From Budorcas taxicolor (lineage: Eukaryota > Chordata > Mammalia > Artiodactyla > Bovidae), in the NCBI RefSeq assembly GCF_023091745.1, contig NC_068922.1:24342001-24406000 (forward strand): 64,000 nucleotides of DNA. The letters run 5' to 3'. How positions within the stretch are numbered: position 1 is the first letter of the stretch; the number at the start of each line of letters is the position of its first letter. Position numbers and translations under genes: made by a program. The notes under the pieces are model-generated. The model ran no database searches and was not told the DNA's origin. It saw only the letters and a list, made by a program, of their open reading frames with translations. This document shows positions 43,987 to 54,899 of the stretch, one piece after another.

Positions 43987-43987
43987 G

Positions 43988-44620
43988 TTGTTGTTCAGTC
44001 ACTCAGTCATGTCTGACTCTTTGCAACCCCGTGGACTGCAGCACTCCAGGCTTCCTTGTCCTTCACTGTCTCCCAAAGCTTACTCAAACTCATGACCATT
44101 GAGTCAGAGATGCCGTGCAGCCATCTCATCCTCTGTTGTCCCCTTCTGCTCCTGCCTTCAATTTTTCTCAGAATCAGGGCCTTTACTGATGAGTTGGCTC
44201 TTTGCATGAGGTGGCCAAGGGAGCTTCAGCATCAGTCCTTCCAATGAATATTCAGAACCGATTTCCTTTAGAACTGACTGGTTTGATCTCCTTGCAGTCC
44301 AAGGGACTCTCAAGAGTCTTCTTCAGCACCACAGTTCAAAAGTATTGATTCTTTGATGCTCAGCCTTCTTTATGGTCCAACTCTCACATACATATATGAC
44401 TACTGGAAAAACCATAGCTTTGACTATACGGACCTTTGTTGGCAAAGCAATGTCTCTGCTTTTTAATATGCTGTCTAGGTTTGTCATAGTTTTCTTCCAA
44501 GGAGCAAGCATCTCTTAATTTCATGGCTGCAGTTACCATCCACAGTGATTCTGGAGCCCAAGAAAATAAAGTCTGTCACTGTTTCCATTGTTTCCCCATC
44601 TATTTGCCATGAAGTGATGG
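43988..44620 (-). mobile_element. BovB 3' part, 5' truncated
   Basis: Plus strand from gttgttgttcagtcactcag to ttgccatgaagtgatgg. Broken minus-strand frames at 44323-44511 and 44484-44768 carry the CESWTIKKAEHQRINTFEL and SWQIDGETMETVTDF blocks. About 15 bases are lost near 44218. The copy is more diverged than its neighbours at 45479-48790. Confidence 0.92.
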
Positions 44621-45478
44621 ACTGGGGTGGGGGCACTCCCTCAAAGCAGAAGGTAGAAGTGGGGACCACAGGAAGAGGGGTGTTGACTGTATAAAACACT
44701 GCTGAGCATCCAGGTACAACTGAGAGTGAGAGATGATTGTTGACTTTGCCATCGTCTTTGTACATCAAGGCCAGGGTTAGGAGAGATGGAGGAGGCTCTA
44801 GTTAGGAATTAATTCTTGACCAAGTGTGGGAGGGGCAGTTATTTTGATGTACTAGCCACTAAAAGAAAGCAGAATGCACAAAAGTTGCCCAAATCCAGTC
44901 CTGCCTCTGCAGAAATATCAAGTGATGAGTTGGGTACTTGGAACAAAAGCCAAAATGGCACCATTAACACGTGGTGGAGGAAAACACAGATTGCCAGGAG
45001 TTTCAGTAAGTTTAAGATTATTTAATCACCTTTATGATATATTGGAACGTGACCTGCACAGAAAACCTGAAAGTTAAAAATATGTCCAAAACTGAAACTG
45101 TCCCCTGGGGGCTCCAGGCAACAGATGAGCTTTACAAAAATCAGTGTTTATGGTAGTTCTTACCACAACCTATTGGTAATCCCATCGGGCATCTCTTTCC
45201 AGAATGAGCTCAGTTTTATGATTTCTTGTGCAAATCACCTCTAAGTTGAGCACATGATATGTGCTAAAAGCAGCCTGAGGGAGAACAACTTCTCTGGCAT
45301 TTAAATGGATCTGACCTGTGTTAGTTTTGAAAATTCCCAGAAAGAGGGGACATTTTATTCAGACATTCCACTGGAATAAAGTGATAGCTGCTTGAACTGG
45401 TTTCAAGACAGTACAATTACACTCACTTTCAGGGATGAAGGATCTAAAGCAGAGAAGTAATTAAGTTGATAATAACAT
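44621..45478. other. Unique DNA, nothing recognised
   Basis: A plus-strand frame at 44874-45077 has no recognised domain. No splice or promoter arrangement supports it as an exon. Confidence 0.45.
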
Positions 45479-45628
45479 CAGTTCAGTTCAGTTCAGTTCA
45501 GTCGCTCAGTCGTGTCCGACTCTTTGCGACCCTATGAATCGCAGCACGCCAGGCCTCCCTGTCTATCACCATCTCCCGGAGTTCACTCAGACTCATGTCC
45601 ATCGAGTCCGTGATGCCATCCAGCCATC

Positions 45629-46339
45629 TCATCCTCGGTCGTCCCCTCTCCTCATGCCCCCAATCCCTCCCAGGATCAGAGTCTTTTCCAATGAGTCAGC
45701 TCTTTGCATGAGGTGTCCAAAGTACTGGAGCTTCAGCTTTAGCATCATTCCTTCCAAAGAAATCCCAGGGTTGATCTCCTTCAGAATGGACTGGTTGGAT
45801 CTCCTTGCAGTCCAAAGGACTCTCAAGAGTCTTCTCCAACACCACAGTTCAAAAGCATCAATTCTTTGACGCTCAGCCTTCTTCACAGTCCAACTCTCAC
45901 ATCCATACATGACCACAGGAAAAACCATAGCCTTGACTAGATGGACCTTAGTCAGCAAAGTAATGTCACTGCTTTTGAATATGCTATCTAGGTTGGTCAT
46001 AACTTTTCTTCCAAGGAGTAAGCATCTTTTAATTTCATGGCTGCAGTCACCATCTGCAGTGATTTTGGAGCCCCCCAAAATAAAGCCTGACACTGTTTCT
46101 ACTGTTTCCCCATCTATTTCCCATGAAGTGATGGGACCGGATGCCATGATCTTCGTTTTCTGAATGTTGCGCTTTAAGCCAACTTTTTCACTCTCCTCTT
46201 TCACTTTCATCAAGAGGCTTTTTAGTTCCTCTTCACTTTCTGCCATAAGGGTGGTGTCATCTGTACATCTGAGATTATTGATATTTCTCCCGGCAATCTT
46301 GATTCCAGCTTGTGTTTCTTCCAGTCCAGCATTTCTCAT
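45629..46339 (-). pseudogene. BovB RT C-terminal remnant with YADD lost
   Basis: A 236-codon open stretch from the MRNAGLEETQAGIKIAGR block to the LMLKLKLQYFGHLM region. The RT metal-binding YADD motif reads CTDD near 46255-46265, removing the tyrosine and the alanine, and the frame is interrupted from the upstream RT frame near 46380. The C-terminal zinc-knuckle-like CESWTVKK block is kept. No function expected. Confidence 0.88.
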
Positions 46340-46381
46340 GATGTACTCTGCATATAAGTTAAATAAGCAAGGTGACGGTAT

Positions 46382-47521
46382 TCAGCCTTGACGTACTCCT
46401 TTTCCTATTTGGAACCACTCTGTTGTTCCATGTCCAGTTCTAACTGTTGTTTCCTGACCTGCATATAGGTTTCTCAAGAGGCAGGTCAGGTGGTCTGGTA
46501 TTCCCATCTCTTTCAGAATTTTCCACAGTTTATTGTGGTCCACACAGTCAAAGGCTTTGGCATAGTAGATAAAGCAGAAATAGATGTTTTTCTGGAACTC
46601 TCTTGCTTTTTCCATGATCCAGTGGATGTTGGCAATTTGATCTCTGGTTCCTCTGCCTTTTCTAAAACCAGCTTGAACATCAGGGATTTCATGGTTCATG
46701 TATTGCTGAAGCCTGACTTGGAGAATTTTGAGCATTACTTTACTAGCATGTGAGATGAGTGCAAATGTGCAGTAGTTTGAGCATTGTTTGGCATTGCCTT
46801 TCTTTGGAATTGGAATGAAAACTGACCTTTTCCTGTCCTGTGGCCACTGCTGATTTTTCCAAATTTGCTGGCATGTTGAGTGCAGCACTTTCACAGCATC
46901 ATCCTTCAAGATTTGAAACAGCTCAACTGGAATTCCATCACCTCCACTAGCTTTGTTTGTAGTGATGCTTTCTAAGGCCCACTTGACTTCACATTCCAAG
47001 ATGTCTGGCTCTAGATGAGTGATCACATCATCATGATTATCTGGGTCGTGAAGATCTTTTTTGTACAGTTCTTCCGTGTATTCTTGCCACCTCTTCTTAA
47101 TATCTTCTGCTTCTGTTAGGTCCATACCATTTCTGTCCTTTATCGAGCCCATCTTTGCATGCAATGTTCCCTTGGTATCTCTAATTTTCTTGAAGAGATC
47201 TCTAGTCTTTCTCATTCTGTTCTTTTCCTCTATTTCTTTGCATTGATCACTGAAGAAGGCTTTCTTATCTCTTCTTGCTATTCTTTGGAACTCTGCATTC
47301 AGATGCTTATATCTTTCCTTTTCTCCTTTGCTTTTTGCCTCTCTTCTTTTCACAGCTATTTGTAAGGCCTCCCCAGACAGCCATTTTGCTTTTTTGCATT
47401 TCTTTTCCATGGGGATGGTCTTGATCCCTGTCTCCTGTACAATGTCACGAACCTCATTCCATAGTTCATCAGGCACTCTATCTATCAGATATAGGCCCTT
47501 AAATCTATTTCTCACTTCCAC
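46382..47521 (-). pseudogene. BovB linker and RT N-terminal half, 379 codons open
   Basis: The longest open frame in the window, on the minus strand. It runs from VRNRFKGLYLIDRVPDEL through the basic linker, the THLEPDILECEVKWALES block and RT motifs up to GKGVRQG. In motif A the usual FIDYAKAFD is FIYYAKAFD near 46563, so the catalytic aspartate is replaced by tyrosine. Openness reflects recent insertion rather than selection: the frame lacks a proper start, and the catalytic residue is lost. Confidence 0.9.
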
Positions 47522-47929
47522 TGTATAATCATAAGGGATTTGATTTAGGTCATACCTGAATGGTCTAGTAGTCTTCCCTACTTTCTTCAGTTTGAGTCTG
47601 AATTTGGCAATAAGGAGTTCATGATCTGAGCCACAGTCAGCTCCTGGTCTTGTTTTTGCTGACTGTATAGAGCTTCTCCATCTTTGGCTGCAAAGAATAT
47701 AATCATTCTGATTTCAGTGTTGACCATCTGGTGATGTCCATGTGTAGAATCTTCTCTTGTGTTGTTGAAAGAGGGTGTTTGCTATGACCAGTGCATTTTC
47801 TTGGCAAAACTCTATTAGTCTTTGCCCTGCTTCATTCCACATTCCAAGGCCAAATTTGCCTGTTACTCTAGGTGTTTCTTGACTTCCTACTTTTGCATTC
47901 CAGTCCCCTATAATGAAAAGGACATCCTT

Positions 47930-48202
47930 TTAGGGTGTTAGTTCTAAAAGGTCTTGTAGGTCTTCGTAAAACCGTTCAACTTCAGTTTCTTCAGCGTTAC
48001 TGGTTGGGGCATAGACTTGGATAACTGTGATATTGAATGGTTTGCCTTGGAGACGAACAGAGATCATTCTGTCATTTTTGAGGTTGCATCCAAGTACTGC
48101 ATTTCGGACTCTTTTGTTGACCATGATGGCTACTCCATTTCTTCTGAGGAATTCCTGCCCGCAGTAGTAGATATAATGGTCATCTGAGTTAAATTCACCC
48201 AT
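47930..48202 (-). pseudogene. BovB endonuclease middle fragment
   Basis: Encodes FNSDDHYIYYCGQE, RRNGVAIMVNKRVRN and VIQVYAPTSNAEE of the apurinic-type endonuclease. It stops at a nonsense codon (a lysine position of LTPKKDV changed to stop) just before the GDWNAKVG block, which is still readable in the next stretch near 47900. Confidence 0.88.
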
Positions 48203-48767
48203 TTGAGTCCATTTTAGTTTGCTGATTCCTAGAATGTCCTCTTGCCATCTCTTGTTTGACCACTTCCAATTTGCCTTGACTCATGGAGCTGACATTCCAG
48301 GTTCCTATGCAATATTGCTCTTTATAGCATCGGATTTTGCTTCTATCACCAGTCACATCCACAACTGGGTATTGTTTTTGCTTTGGCTCCATCCCTTCAT
48401 TCTTTCTGGAGTTATTTCTCCACTGATCTCCAGTAGCACATTGGGCACCTAATGACCTGGGAAGTTCATCTTTCAGTATCCTATCATTTTGCCTTTTCAT
48501 ACTGTTCATGGGGTTCTCGAGGCAAGAATACTGAAGTGGCTTGCCATTCCCTTCTCCAGTGGACCACATTCTGTCAGACCTCTCCACCATGACCCGCCCA
48601 TCTTGGGTTGCCCCGCAGGCATGGCTTGGTTTCATTGAGTTAGACAAGGCTGTGGTCCTAGTGTGATTAGATTGACTAGTTTTCTGTGAATATGGTTTCA
48701 GTGTGTCTGCCCTCTGATGGCCTCTTGCAACACCTACCATCTTACTTGGGTTTCTCTTGGAGCGCAT
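48195..48767 (-). pseudogene. BovB 5' region and endonuclease start
   Basis: A 190-codon open stretch. Its end carries the endonuclease start, YCIGTWNVSSM and QGKLEVVKQEMARG; the upstream part translates the BovB 5' region (REERDRMWSTGEG-type sequence with SLENPMNSMKRQNDRILK). It overlaps the next frame at 48195-48202, consistent with a frameshift in one original ORF. Whether the 5' part was ever coding is uncertain. Confidence 0.75.
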
Positions 48768-48790
48768 ACCCTCCTCTCTTGAGAAGAATG

Positions 48791-49177
48791 GCCAGCACCC
48801 ATAGCACCCACCTCACCAACACTGCACCAATAAGTTTTTCTAACTGGAAGTTCTTGTATTTGAGAATTATGTCTGATTTATGAGTTAAATAATCTCTGAA
48901 AAGCATCCTATTGTTTGGAGTTACTCAGTGCTGTGAAGCTCTGTTTACAGATTGCATTTGTAAAGCATGGAAATGAAAGCAGAAGAAAACTAGTAAAACT
49001 TGTACCATCTCATATTTAGACTAGTTTTCTAGAACAGTTTTCATTGAGCTGGTATTTGAATGTTTGGCTAATATAACCGTGTTTCTGTGTGTCCTTTTTA
49101 ATCTTCAGAAGTCATACAGATGTTTCTGGGAACACTGTTAAAAGAGTAATTAATTTTTTTCTAGCTGGCATCAGGAA
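48791..49177. other. Unassigned DNA
   Basis: No repeat or exon recognised between the BovB 5' end and the next L2-like piece. Confidence 0.4.
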
Positions 49178-49440
49178 ATGCCAGAAAAAATGTAACTACT
49201 TTTAAGGCAAGGCTGGGAGGATGAACAGTTTTGTGGTAGAAGAAGGGAAGTAAGCATTCCATGCAGAGGGAAAGCATGAGCAAAGGCAAGACCAATTGGA
49301 ACTGCCTGATGTGCTTGCGTCCACGTTGAATCCAGTGAGAAGAGGATGACCTTTGAATTAAGGACTTTAAAGACAAGAGTAGAACTTTTCCGTGTATAAA
49401 GTTTCCAGTTAGCAAGTGCATGAGCCACTAGGTGGCCTGT
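49178..49440 (-). mobile_element. L2-like fragment
   Basis: 'aagcattccatgcagagg' near 49252 and 'aaagcatgagcaaaggc' near 49271 match the inverted L2 gagcattccaggcagaggg...caagtgcaaaggc block. The rest is too diverged to align by eye. Confidence 0.5.
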
Positions 49441-49468
49441 TGTCCCTGGGGCAGTTTGACTGCCACTT

Positions 49469-50309
49469 AAAAAACGTTTTTTTGAAGTTTAGTTGATTTA
49501 CAGTGTTGTGTTAATTTCTCTGTACAGCAAAGTGGTTCAGTTAAACATATATATACACACACACACACACATTCTTTTCCATTATAGTTCATTACAGGAT
49601 ATTGAATACAGTTCCCTGTGCTATGTAGAAGGACCTTGTCATTTATCCATCAGAAATGTTATAGTTTGCATCTGCTAACCTCAAACTCCCAAACTATTCC
49701 TACCTCCTCCAATCCCTTCCCCCTTGGCAACCTCAAGTCTTTTCCCTATGTTGTGAGTCTGTTTCTATTTATAATAAGTTCATTTGTGCCATATTTTAGA
49801 TTCCACATATAAGTGATATCATATGGTATTTGTCTTTCTCTTTCTGACGTACTTCACTTAGTGTGGTGGTCTCAGTTGTATCCATGTTGGTGCAGATGGC
49901 ATTATTTCATTCGTTTTTATGGCTGAGTAGTATTCCATTGTATATACAAACCACATTTTCTTTATCCATGAACATTTAGGTTTTTTCCATGTCTTGGCTA
50001 TTGTGAATAATTCTGCTGTGAACACAGGGGTTTATGCATCTTTTTGAATTATAGTTTTTTAAATTTATTTATTTTAATTGGAGGCTGATTACTTTACAAT
50101 ATTGTAGTGGTTTTTGCCATACATTGACATAAATCAGCCAAGGGTGTACATGTGTTCCCCATTCTGAACCCTCTCCCACCTCCCTCCCCATCCCATCCCT
50201 CTGGGTCATATGCCCAGGAGTGGGATTGCTTGATCATATGTTTTTTTGCTCTTTGAGGAACCTCCATACTGTTTTTCATAGTGGCTACACCTATTTACAT
50301 TCCCACTGG
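49469..50309 (-). mobile_element. L1 3' region with TSD, split by a younger L1 end
   Basis: Inverted artiodactyl L1 3' region: 'gaagtttagttgatttacag', a (TA)n(CA)n run at 49546-49571, 'gatattgaatacagttccc', 'tttgcatctgctaacctc', 'gtagtattccattgtatata' and 'ccatactgtttttcatagtg'. A 13-bp TSD with one mismatch, ttgactgccactt / ttgactgccattt, lies at 49456-49468 and 50310-50322. A younger L1 3' end interrupts it at about 50056-50206. Confidence 0.93.
50056..50206 (-). mobile_element. Young ruminant L1 3' end nested in older L1
   Basis: 'aaatttatttattttaattg' at about 50061, 'gaggctgattactttacaat' near 50081, and 'cattgacataaatcagcc' through 'cccatcccatccctctggg' are the inverted 3' end of the young bovine-type L1. 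It sits between adjacent blocks of the older L1 (attatagtttt and tatgcccaggagtggga). It is only about 150 bases long. Confidence 0.85.
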
Positions 50310-50322
50310 TTGACTGCCATTT

Positions 50323-50639
50323 CTTACCTGGTACTTTCTTTCTGCTTTTGACATGGGCATGATGCCAGCAGAAGATCCAAAGTGGTGTTGCTACAATCTG
50401 AAAATTGACTAAAGCCAGCTGAACTGGGTGATTTCTCAGAGAACATACTAGAACAAGTGAAGTTGAGGGTATGCCTGTGGAAGGTGCCAAAGGGAGGGCT
50501 TTCCTTGATATTGTTAACCCAGTTGGGGCCGTACCCAGAGTCCATCATGTGACTCACTCCCCCATATAGATAGATAGATAGAAATATAGATGCACATGCA
50601 CATACAGGGTGGGATATCAGGCTGGAGACCCAGGGGAGA
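50323..50639. other. Unassigned DNA with a (GATA)n run
   Basis: A short (GATA)n microsatellite is at 50566-50582. The remainder is unrecognised. Confidence 0.45.
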
Positions 50640-50935
50640 GCCTGTAGTAAGGTTCAGTTCAAGTCTAAAGGCTAATCACAGGCAGAATTTTTTCTTGCCC
50701 AGGGGAGATAAGTCTTTGTTCTGTTAAGACCTTCAACTGATTAGATAAGGCCCACCCACATCGTGAAGCATAATCTGCTTTCCTCAAAGCCCAGCAATTT
50801 AAATATTAGTATTATTGGAAGATACACCCTCACAAAAACGTCCAGAATAATATTTGACTCAATGTGTATAAGCACTGTTACCCAGCTAATTTGGCACATA
50901 AAATTAACCATCACAACCTACCAAAGACTGAGGTA
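50640..50935 (+). mobile_element. Unnamed old mammalian interspersed repeat
   Basis: 'ttcaactgattagataagg', 'cccacccacatcgtgaagc', 'cagaataatatttgactc' and the end 'aaattaaccatcacaacc' belong to a widespread mammalian repeat I recognise by its blocks but cannot name with confidence, possibly LTR-derived. No coding content. Confidence 0.5.
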
Positions 50936-50959
50936 GAAGAAAGATTCTCTAATTAGATT

Positions 50960-51110
50960 TCTATATCTGTTTATTGTCTTTTTGCCAACAAAGCATCAAA
51001 GGTTTTTGATTATTTTATCCATGTTGCTGTATTCTCAGCACCAGTACTATTAACTGGCATGTAGTAGTTGCTCAAGAAGTGTTATATAAATGAATGAAAA
51101 GAGAATAAAT
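50960..51110 (+). mobile_element. L2 3' end fragment
   Basis: 'gttgctgtattctcagcacc', 'ggcatgtagtagttgctcaa' and the 'aaatgaatgaa' tail are the L2 3' terminus. Short and diverged. Confidence 0.65.
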
Positions 51111-51397
51111 ATTTGATTTTAATTATTTGGAAACATATCTGACACTCCAGTTATTTCCATCCTGGCCAAAATGCTTGCTAACAGAACATGTTTACATTGA
51201 GTCACTCAGTATATCTGGCTGGAGCTTCTGAGCCTTCCCAGACAGAAATTAGGTATCTTTGGAAATTGGTTGTTAAATTTTTCATATTGCCAATTACTGC
51301 GGAGATGTTAGGAATAGACTTCAGTGCATCACAGTTCAGCAAGTCCTGAAGAGCACCTCTCGGCCTAGTGAGAACCTCTAATAAATGGTCTGAATAA

Positions 51398-51552
51398 TTT
51401 TAGCTGCTTTGGAGATATATAATATTTGTATTATATATATAATATTTGTATTATATATATAATTTTATATTATATATAATACATGTAATATATTTACATA
51501 CATATTATATATATATATTTACATATATTATGTATCTCCAAAACAGCTAAAA
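51398..51552. repeat. 155-bp AT-rich palindrome
   Basis: The arms ttttagctgctttggagata... (51398-51423) and its near-exact reverse complement (51527-51552, two mismatches in 26) enclose about 100 bases of self-complementary ta-rich sequence. The whole could fold into one long hairpin or cruciform. It directly abuts a Bov-tA SINE at 51554. Origin unknown: a MITE-like element or fold-back DNA synthesis are both possible. Confidence 0.8.
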
Positions 51553-51553
51553 C

Positions 51554-51772
51554 GGACTTCCCATGTGACTCAGTGGGTAAAGAATCTGCCTCCAGTGCAG
51601 GAGACGCAGGAGATGCAGATTCAATTCCTGAGTCAGGACAGTTCCCTAGAGAAGGAAATGGCAACCCACTCCAGTATTCTTGCCTGAGAAATCCCATGGA
51701 CAGAGGAGCCTGGGGGCAACAGTCCATGGGGTCGCAAAGAGTCAGACACGACTGAAGTGACTGAGCACAGGC
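51554..51772 (+). mobile_element. Bov-tA SINE
   Basis: Head ggacttcccatgtgactcag, 'gattcaattcctgagtcagg', body 'acccactccagtattcttgc', ggacagaggagcctggggg, end gactgaagtgactgagcac. It sits at the edge of the AT-rich palindrome; the tail merges into a (TA)n run at 51773-51784. Confidence 0.93.
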
Positions 51773-51784
51773 ATATATATATAA

Positions 51785-52690
51785 ATAAACACAAGTGCTT
51801 TGAGACACGAATAGAGCTGATCTATCTTCTTTACAAGCAAAACTTGGGAAGGCTATTTGTTACTGTACTTGGCCCACAGATAATATGTAGCCTTGGAAAA
51901 CAGGAGAGGCAAGTGTGGAGAAAGCTCACCCAGAGCCCACAGAAAAATGAACGATAAGATGCAGCCCAGTGAATGAATGGTTCACCACTGGGAGACAGAA
52001 CTGGCGTAAGGAGGTTCATCAGACAGTGTGTGCAAATGAGGAGACGAATCCATGCTTCTGTCTCTCTGATAGTTCAGGTTTTTCTGATAATTTTGCACCC
52101 TTTTTAAACATTGACTTTTTAAAAATTATTCTGTGGATTGCAATGAACATTCATTCAGCAGATTCCTTGCTCTCTATTAACCTACATCCCAGATAGATGT
52201 TTGGGGCAGAGGCATGTTCATCCTTTTTACCTAGTCTGCAAAATCGTTTGCGTGAGTTAGAATGTGAGCAAGAACTTACATGAGGAAACAGAGGGGCCAT
52301 GGTGATGGGTGATAGGAGTCAGTCTTTGCTAGCTGTGGTGGGGAAGGGGATATGGAGATGAGAAGAGAAGGATTAAATAAAGTTCCAAGTGCCAAGGTAG
52401 AAACACACAAAACAAGATTGTACTGTATAATAACGAGGGCATTTCAAATTCATTGCCAAAAAAATGTACTCAATAAAAACTGTTGCTGTAACTGGCTATA
52501 TTTGGAGAAAAACAAAACTGGTTTCCTCTGTTACCCTTCCAGATGAATCAAAATTAAAACATTTAAAGAAAAGAATGAGTAAAGAATACTGTAACCTTAG
52601 GGTGGGAAAGATTTCTAAAGACAGTGCAAAAACCATAATCATTAGGGGAAATAATAATAAATGTGAACATATCAAAATTTTAATTAACTC
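51785..52690. other. Unique DNA, nothing recognised
   Basis: No repeat or exon is recognised; small open frames at 51831-52196 lack recognisable domains. Confidence 0.45.
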
Positions 52691-52700
52691 TATAGGAACA

Positions 52701-52905
52701 TTGTTAGTCAACCAGTCATGTCTAACTCTTTGTGACCCCATGGACTGTAGCCCATCAGGCTCCTCTGTCCATGGGGATTTCCCAAGCAAGAATACTGGAG
52801 TGGGTTGCCACTTCCTCCTCCAAGGGATTTTCATGACCCAAGGTGGAACCCAGGTCTCCCCCACTGCAGGCAGATTCTTTACCATCTGAGCCCCCAGGGA
52901 AGCCC
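52701..52905 (-). mobile_element. Bov-tA SINE with TSD
   Basis: Inverted Bov-tA from ttgttagtcaaccagtcatg to the inverted head ending ccagggaagccc. A 10-bp TSD with one mismatch, tataggaaca / tatgggaaca, lies at 52691-52700 and 52906-52915. Confidence 0.93.
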
Positions 52906-52915
52906 TATGGGAACA

Positions 52916-53676
52916 AATCCACACCAAAAAAAGTAAATCATGGGCAGGTAGGGGGAAATATTATAAGATGTTTTACAAACTTCTGGTTCCCAAAGTTTAA
53001 AAAAAAAAAAACTTAAGACTTACAGGGGGGAAAAAAAAGGGAGGGGTGCAAAAGAATATTTGTTTTGGTTGGAGTGAGGGAACATGAAAAATTTCAGGAG
53101 GTAAAGACAGAATCAAGAAGCCTGGCAGAAGGCCTTGAAACCACCAGGAAGGAAGCTAAGACTGAGACCCAGAGGACCATCCTGACTCATGAGACTGTCT
53201 CATCTGAAAAGCACTTTGTATTGTGTGTAGCACTTAGCTCACAGGAACACAACATGACGCAAATATCTGGCAAGGAAAAAATACCTCTTTGAGTCTCTGG
53301 AGAGGAAATTACTAGAACCAAGAAGTCTGATGAGGAGACGGCAAAGCCAGAGGTCTGTCGTAAGGAGTAAGAGGTAAATGAAGGTAATGAAGATGTTGGA
53401 GGAAGCATGGCATTTTATTTCTTCTAGAATTTGGATCAAGAAGGTGATGTGCCTTTTATTTCTTGGTGTTCTGACCTTGGGTGACTAACGGGGTTCTCAG
53501 AGTCTTTGTGAAGATGAGTATGGTGGTAGGTTTCAAAAGATAAAGACTGGTCTTTAGTGTATGTTCAGGCAAAAAAAAAAAAAAAGTTCAAAAAAATACA
53601 TTGCCAACACAACGGCAAGTGAGCATCTTGGATTGGGCCAAAACACATGTGGATGGAGTGACTATCAGAACCATGT
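52916..53676. other. Unassigned DNA with A/G runs
   Basis: A runs lie at 52998-53011 and 53570-53584, a G run near 53024. A plus-strand frame at 53065-53292 is purine-rich and unrecognised. Confidence 0.45.
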
Positions 53677-53882
53677 GTGTGTTGTCACTCAGTCGTGTCT
53701 GACTCTTTGTGACCCCATGGGCTGTAGCCTGCCAGGCTCCTCTGTCCATGGGATTCTTCAGGCAAGAATACTCGAGTGGGTTACCATTTCCTTCTCCAGA
53801 AGATCTTCCCAACCCAGGGATCGAACCCAGGTCTCCCGCATTGCAGGCAGATTCTTTACCATTTGAGCCACCAGGGAAGCCC
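53677..53882 (-). mobile_element. Bov-tA SINE
   Basis: Inverted Bov-tA from gtgtgttgtcactcagtcgtg through ccatgggctgtagcctgcc to gccaccagggaagccc. Flanks atcagaaccatg and atcagggctatg could be a diverged TSD. Confidence 0.92.
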
Positions 53883-54439
53883 ATCAGGGCTATGGTAATC
53901 AAGATAGTTAAGGCAGAAATTATCTTATTTCTCACTGGGGAGGAATGGGGACTAGATTTCAGAGGAAGATGCACATGTGGTGAGGGAAATGATGAAGATG
54001 AGCATTCAAAGAAAATACAAAGGTTAGAAAGATACAGATGACCTAGATCAGAAGTGAATTCCTTCCAAAGCATGGTCTAGAACTGACAGGCTCCTTTGCA
54101 AAAGGTTCAGCTTTCTCCCTGAGCATCAGGGGCTGCTTCTGTAACTGACATCGGAAAGTACATTCTCAGGCGTCCCATGGTCCTGCTTTTAGATTCCCTG
54201 GGTCCGCAGTCTAACCAGGCTTAAGCTGGTTTCATACTGAGAGGTAGGTCCCAGAACCTTCTGCTGTGTCCTACGCTTGGATTCCCTGAGAAGCCCAATT
54301 AATGATGACCTGCCTGTTTGGGAGTGATACCCCTGGAGACCTCAAGGCCTGTTAATTAGTTAGCTCCTCCAGGCTTCACACCCCTGACATTCCCAGTCGC
54401 TTCTCACAATGAGTCTTTCCAGGGTGAATTCCCTCTTCT
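53883..54439. other. Unassigned DNA
   Basis: No repeat or exon recognised. The part at 54100-54400 is GC-moderate and of high complexity. Confidence 0.4.
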
Positions 54440-54752
54440 GTGGGCCCGGCCTGCTCTGTCCTTCCTCATCTGACCCTGCCTCCGCCACGCCCTTTCTCCA
54501 AAACCTGTGCTCTGTGGCTTATGGTTTCTTCCTGGACAAAACTCCCTTCCCCTGTCCTCCCCTTCAGTGGAAGCTTTCTTCCCCCCTAAATCTCCAGTGA
54601 CACCTCCTCCATCTCAAGGCTTCCACATTTCCAACAGCCTCCCTACTGTAGGTTCTGTGAGAGCAGGAAGCACACAAGAATCTTCCAAGTACCTAGCACA
54701 GCCCTCAGGTACCCAAGAAATACTTGAATCAATGACGAGATGAGTGAGTGAA
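54440..54752 (+). mobile_element. L2 3' end fragment
   Basis: 'cttcctggacaaaactccc' near 54528 (the L2 'ctggaatgctcttcccc' block), 'gtgacacctcctcc', 'ttctgtgagagcaggaagc' near 54652, 'gtacctagcacagccc' near 54690 and an end of the aatacttgaatcaatga type. Diverged but in L2 order. Confidence 0.7.
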
Positions 54753-54899
54753 GGATTTTCTCATTGCCACAGCCTGTGTTGTCGGTCAGGAGTTGGGGTT
54801 GAGACCCCTTTGTTCCCCTGAGTATCTTACAGATAATGACTCTTCCTCCACTTGTCAGTGCCTGTCATTTTGAGGCCCGTGCTATCTGGTTAAAACCCA

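Larger units (their letters stand above)
45479..48790 (-). mobile_element. Nearly full-length BovB LINE (about 3.3 kb), inactive
   Basis: The minus strand covers a 5' region (to about 48790), endonuclease, linker, RT, C-terminal region and the (cagtt)n 3' tail at 45479-45503. The size matches the known BovB length of roughly 3.2-3.3 kb. No convincing TSD is seen. The coding region is split into frames at 48195-48767, 47930-48202, 46382-47521 and 45629-46339. It is the only copy here with the 5' UTR-like region (tgttgcaagaggccatcaga in sense near 48725). The catalytic changes are listed with the individual frames. Confidence 0.93.

Noticed and set aside
44874..45077. Possible exon ending in a cagtaagt-like splice donor
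   Set aside because: The GT of the donor is absent at the expected place, no acceptor or protein family is recognised.
45479..45503. CRISPR-like or regulatory short repeats (cagtt)n
   Set aside because: This is the normal tandem repeat tail of BovB and recurs at other BovB/Bov-A 3' ends; the genome is eukaryotic.
46382..47521. Host protein-coding gene (379-codon frame)
   Set aside because: The translation is BovB linker and RT, with a lost catalytic aspartate and BovB continuing on both sides.
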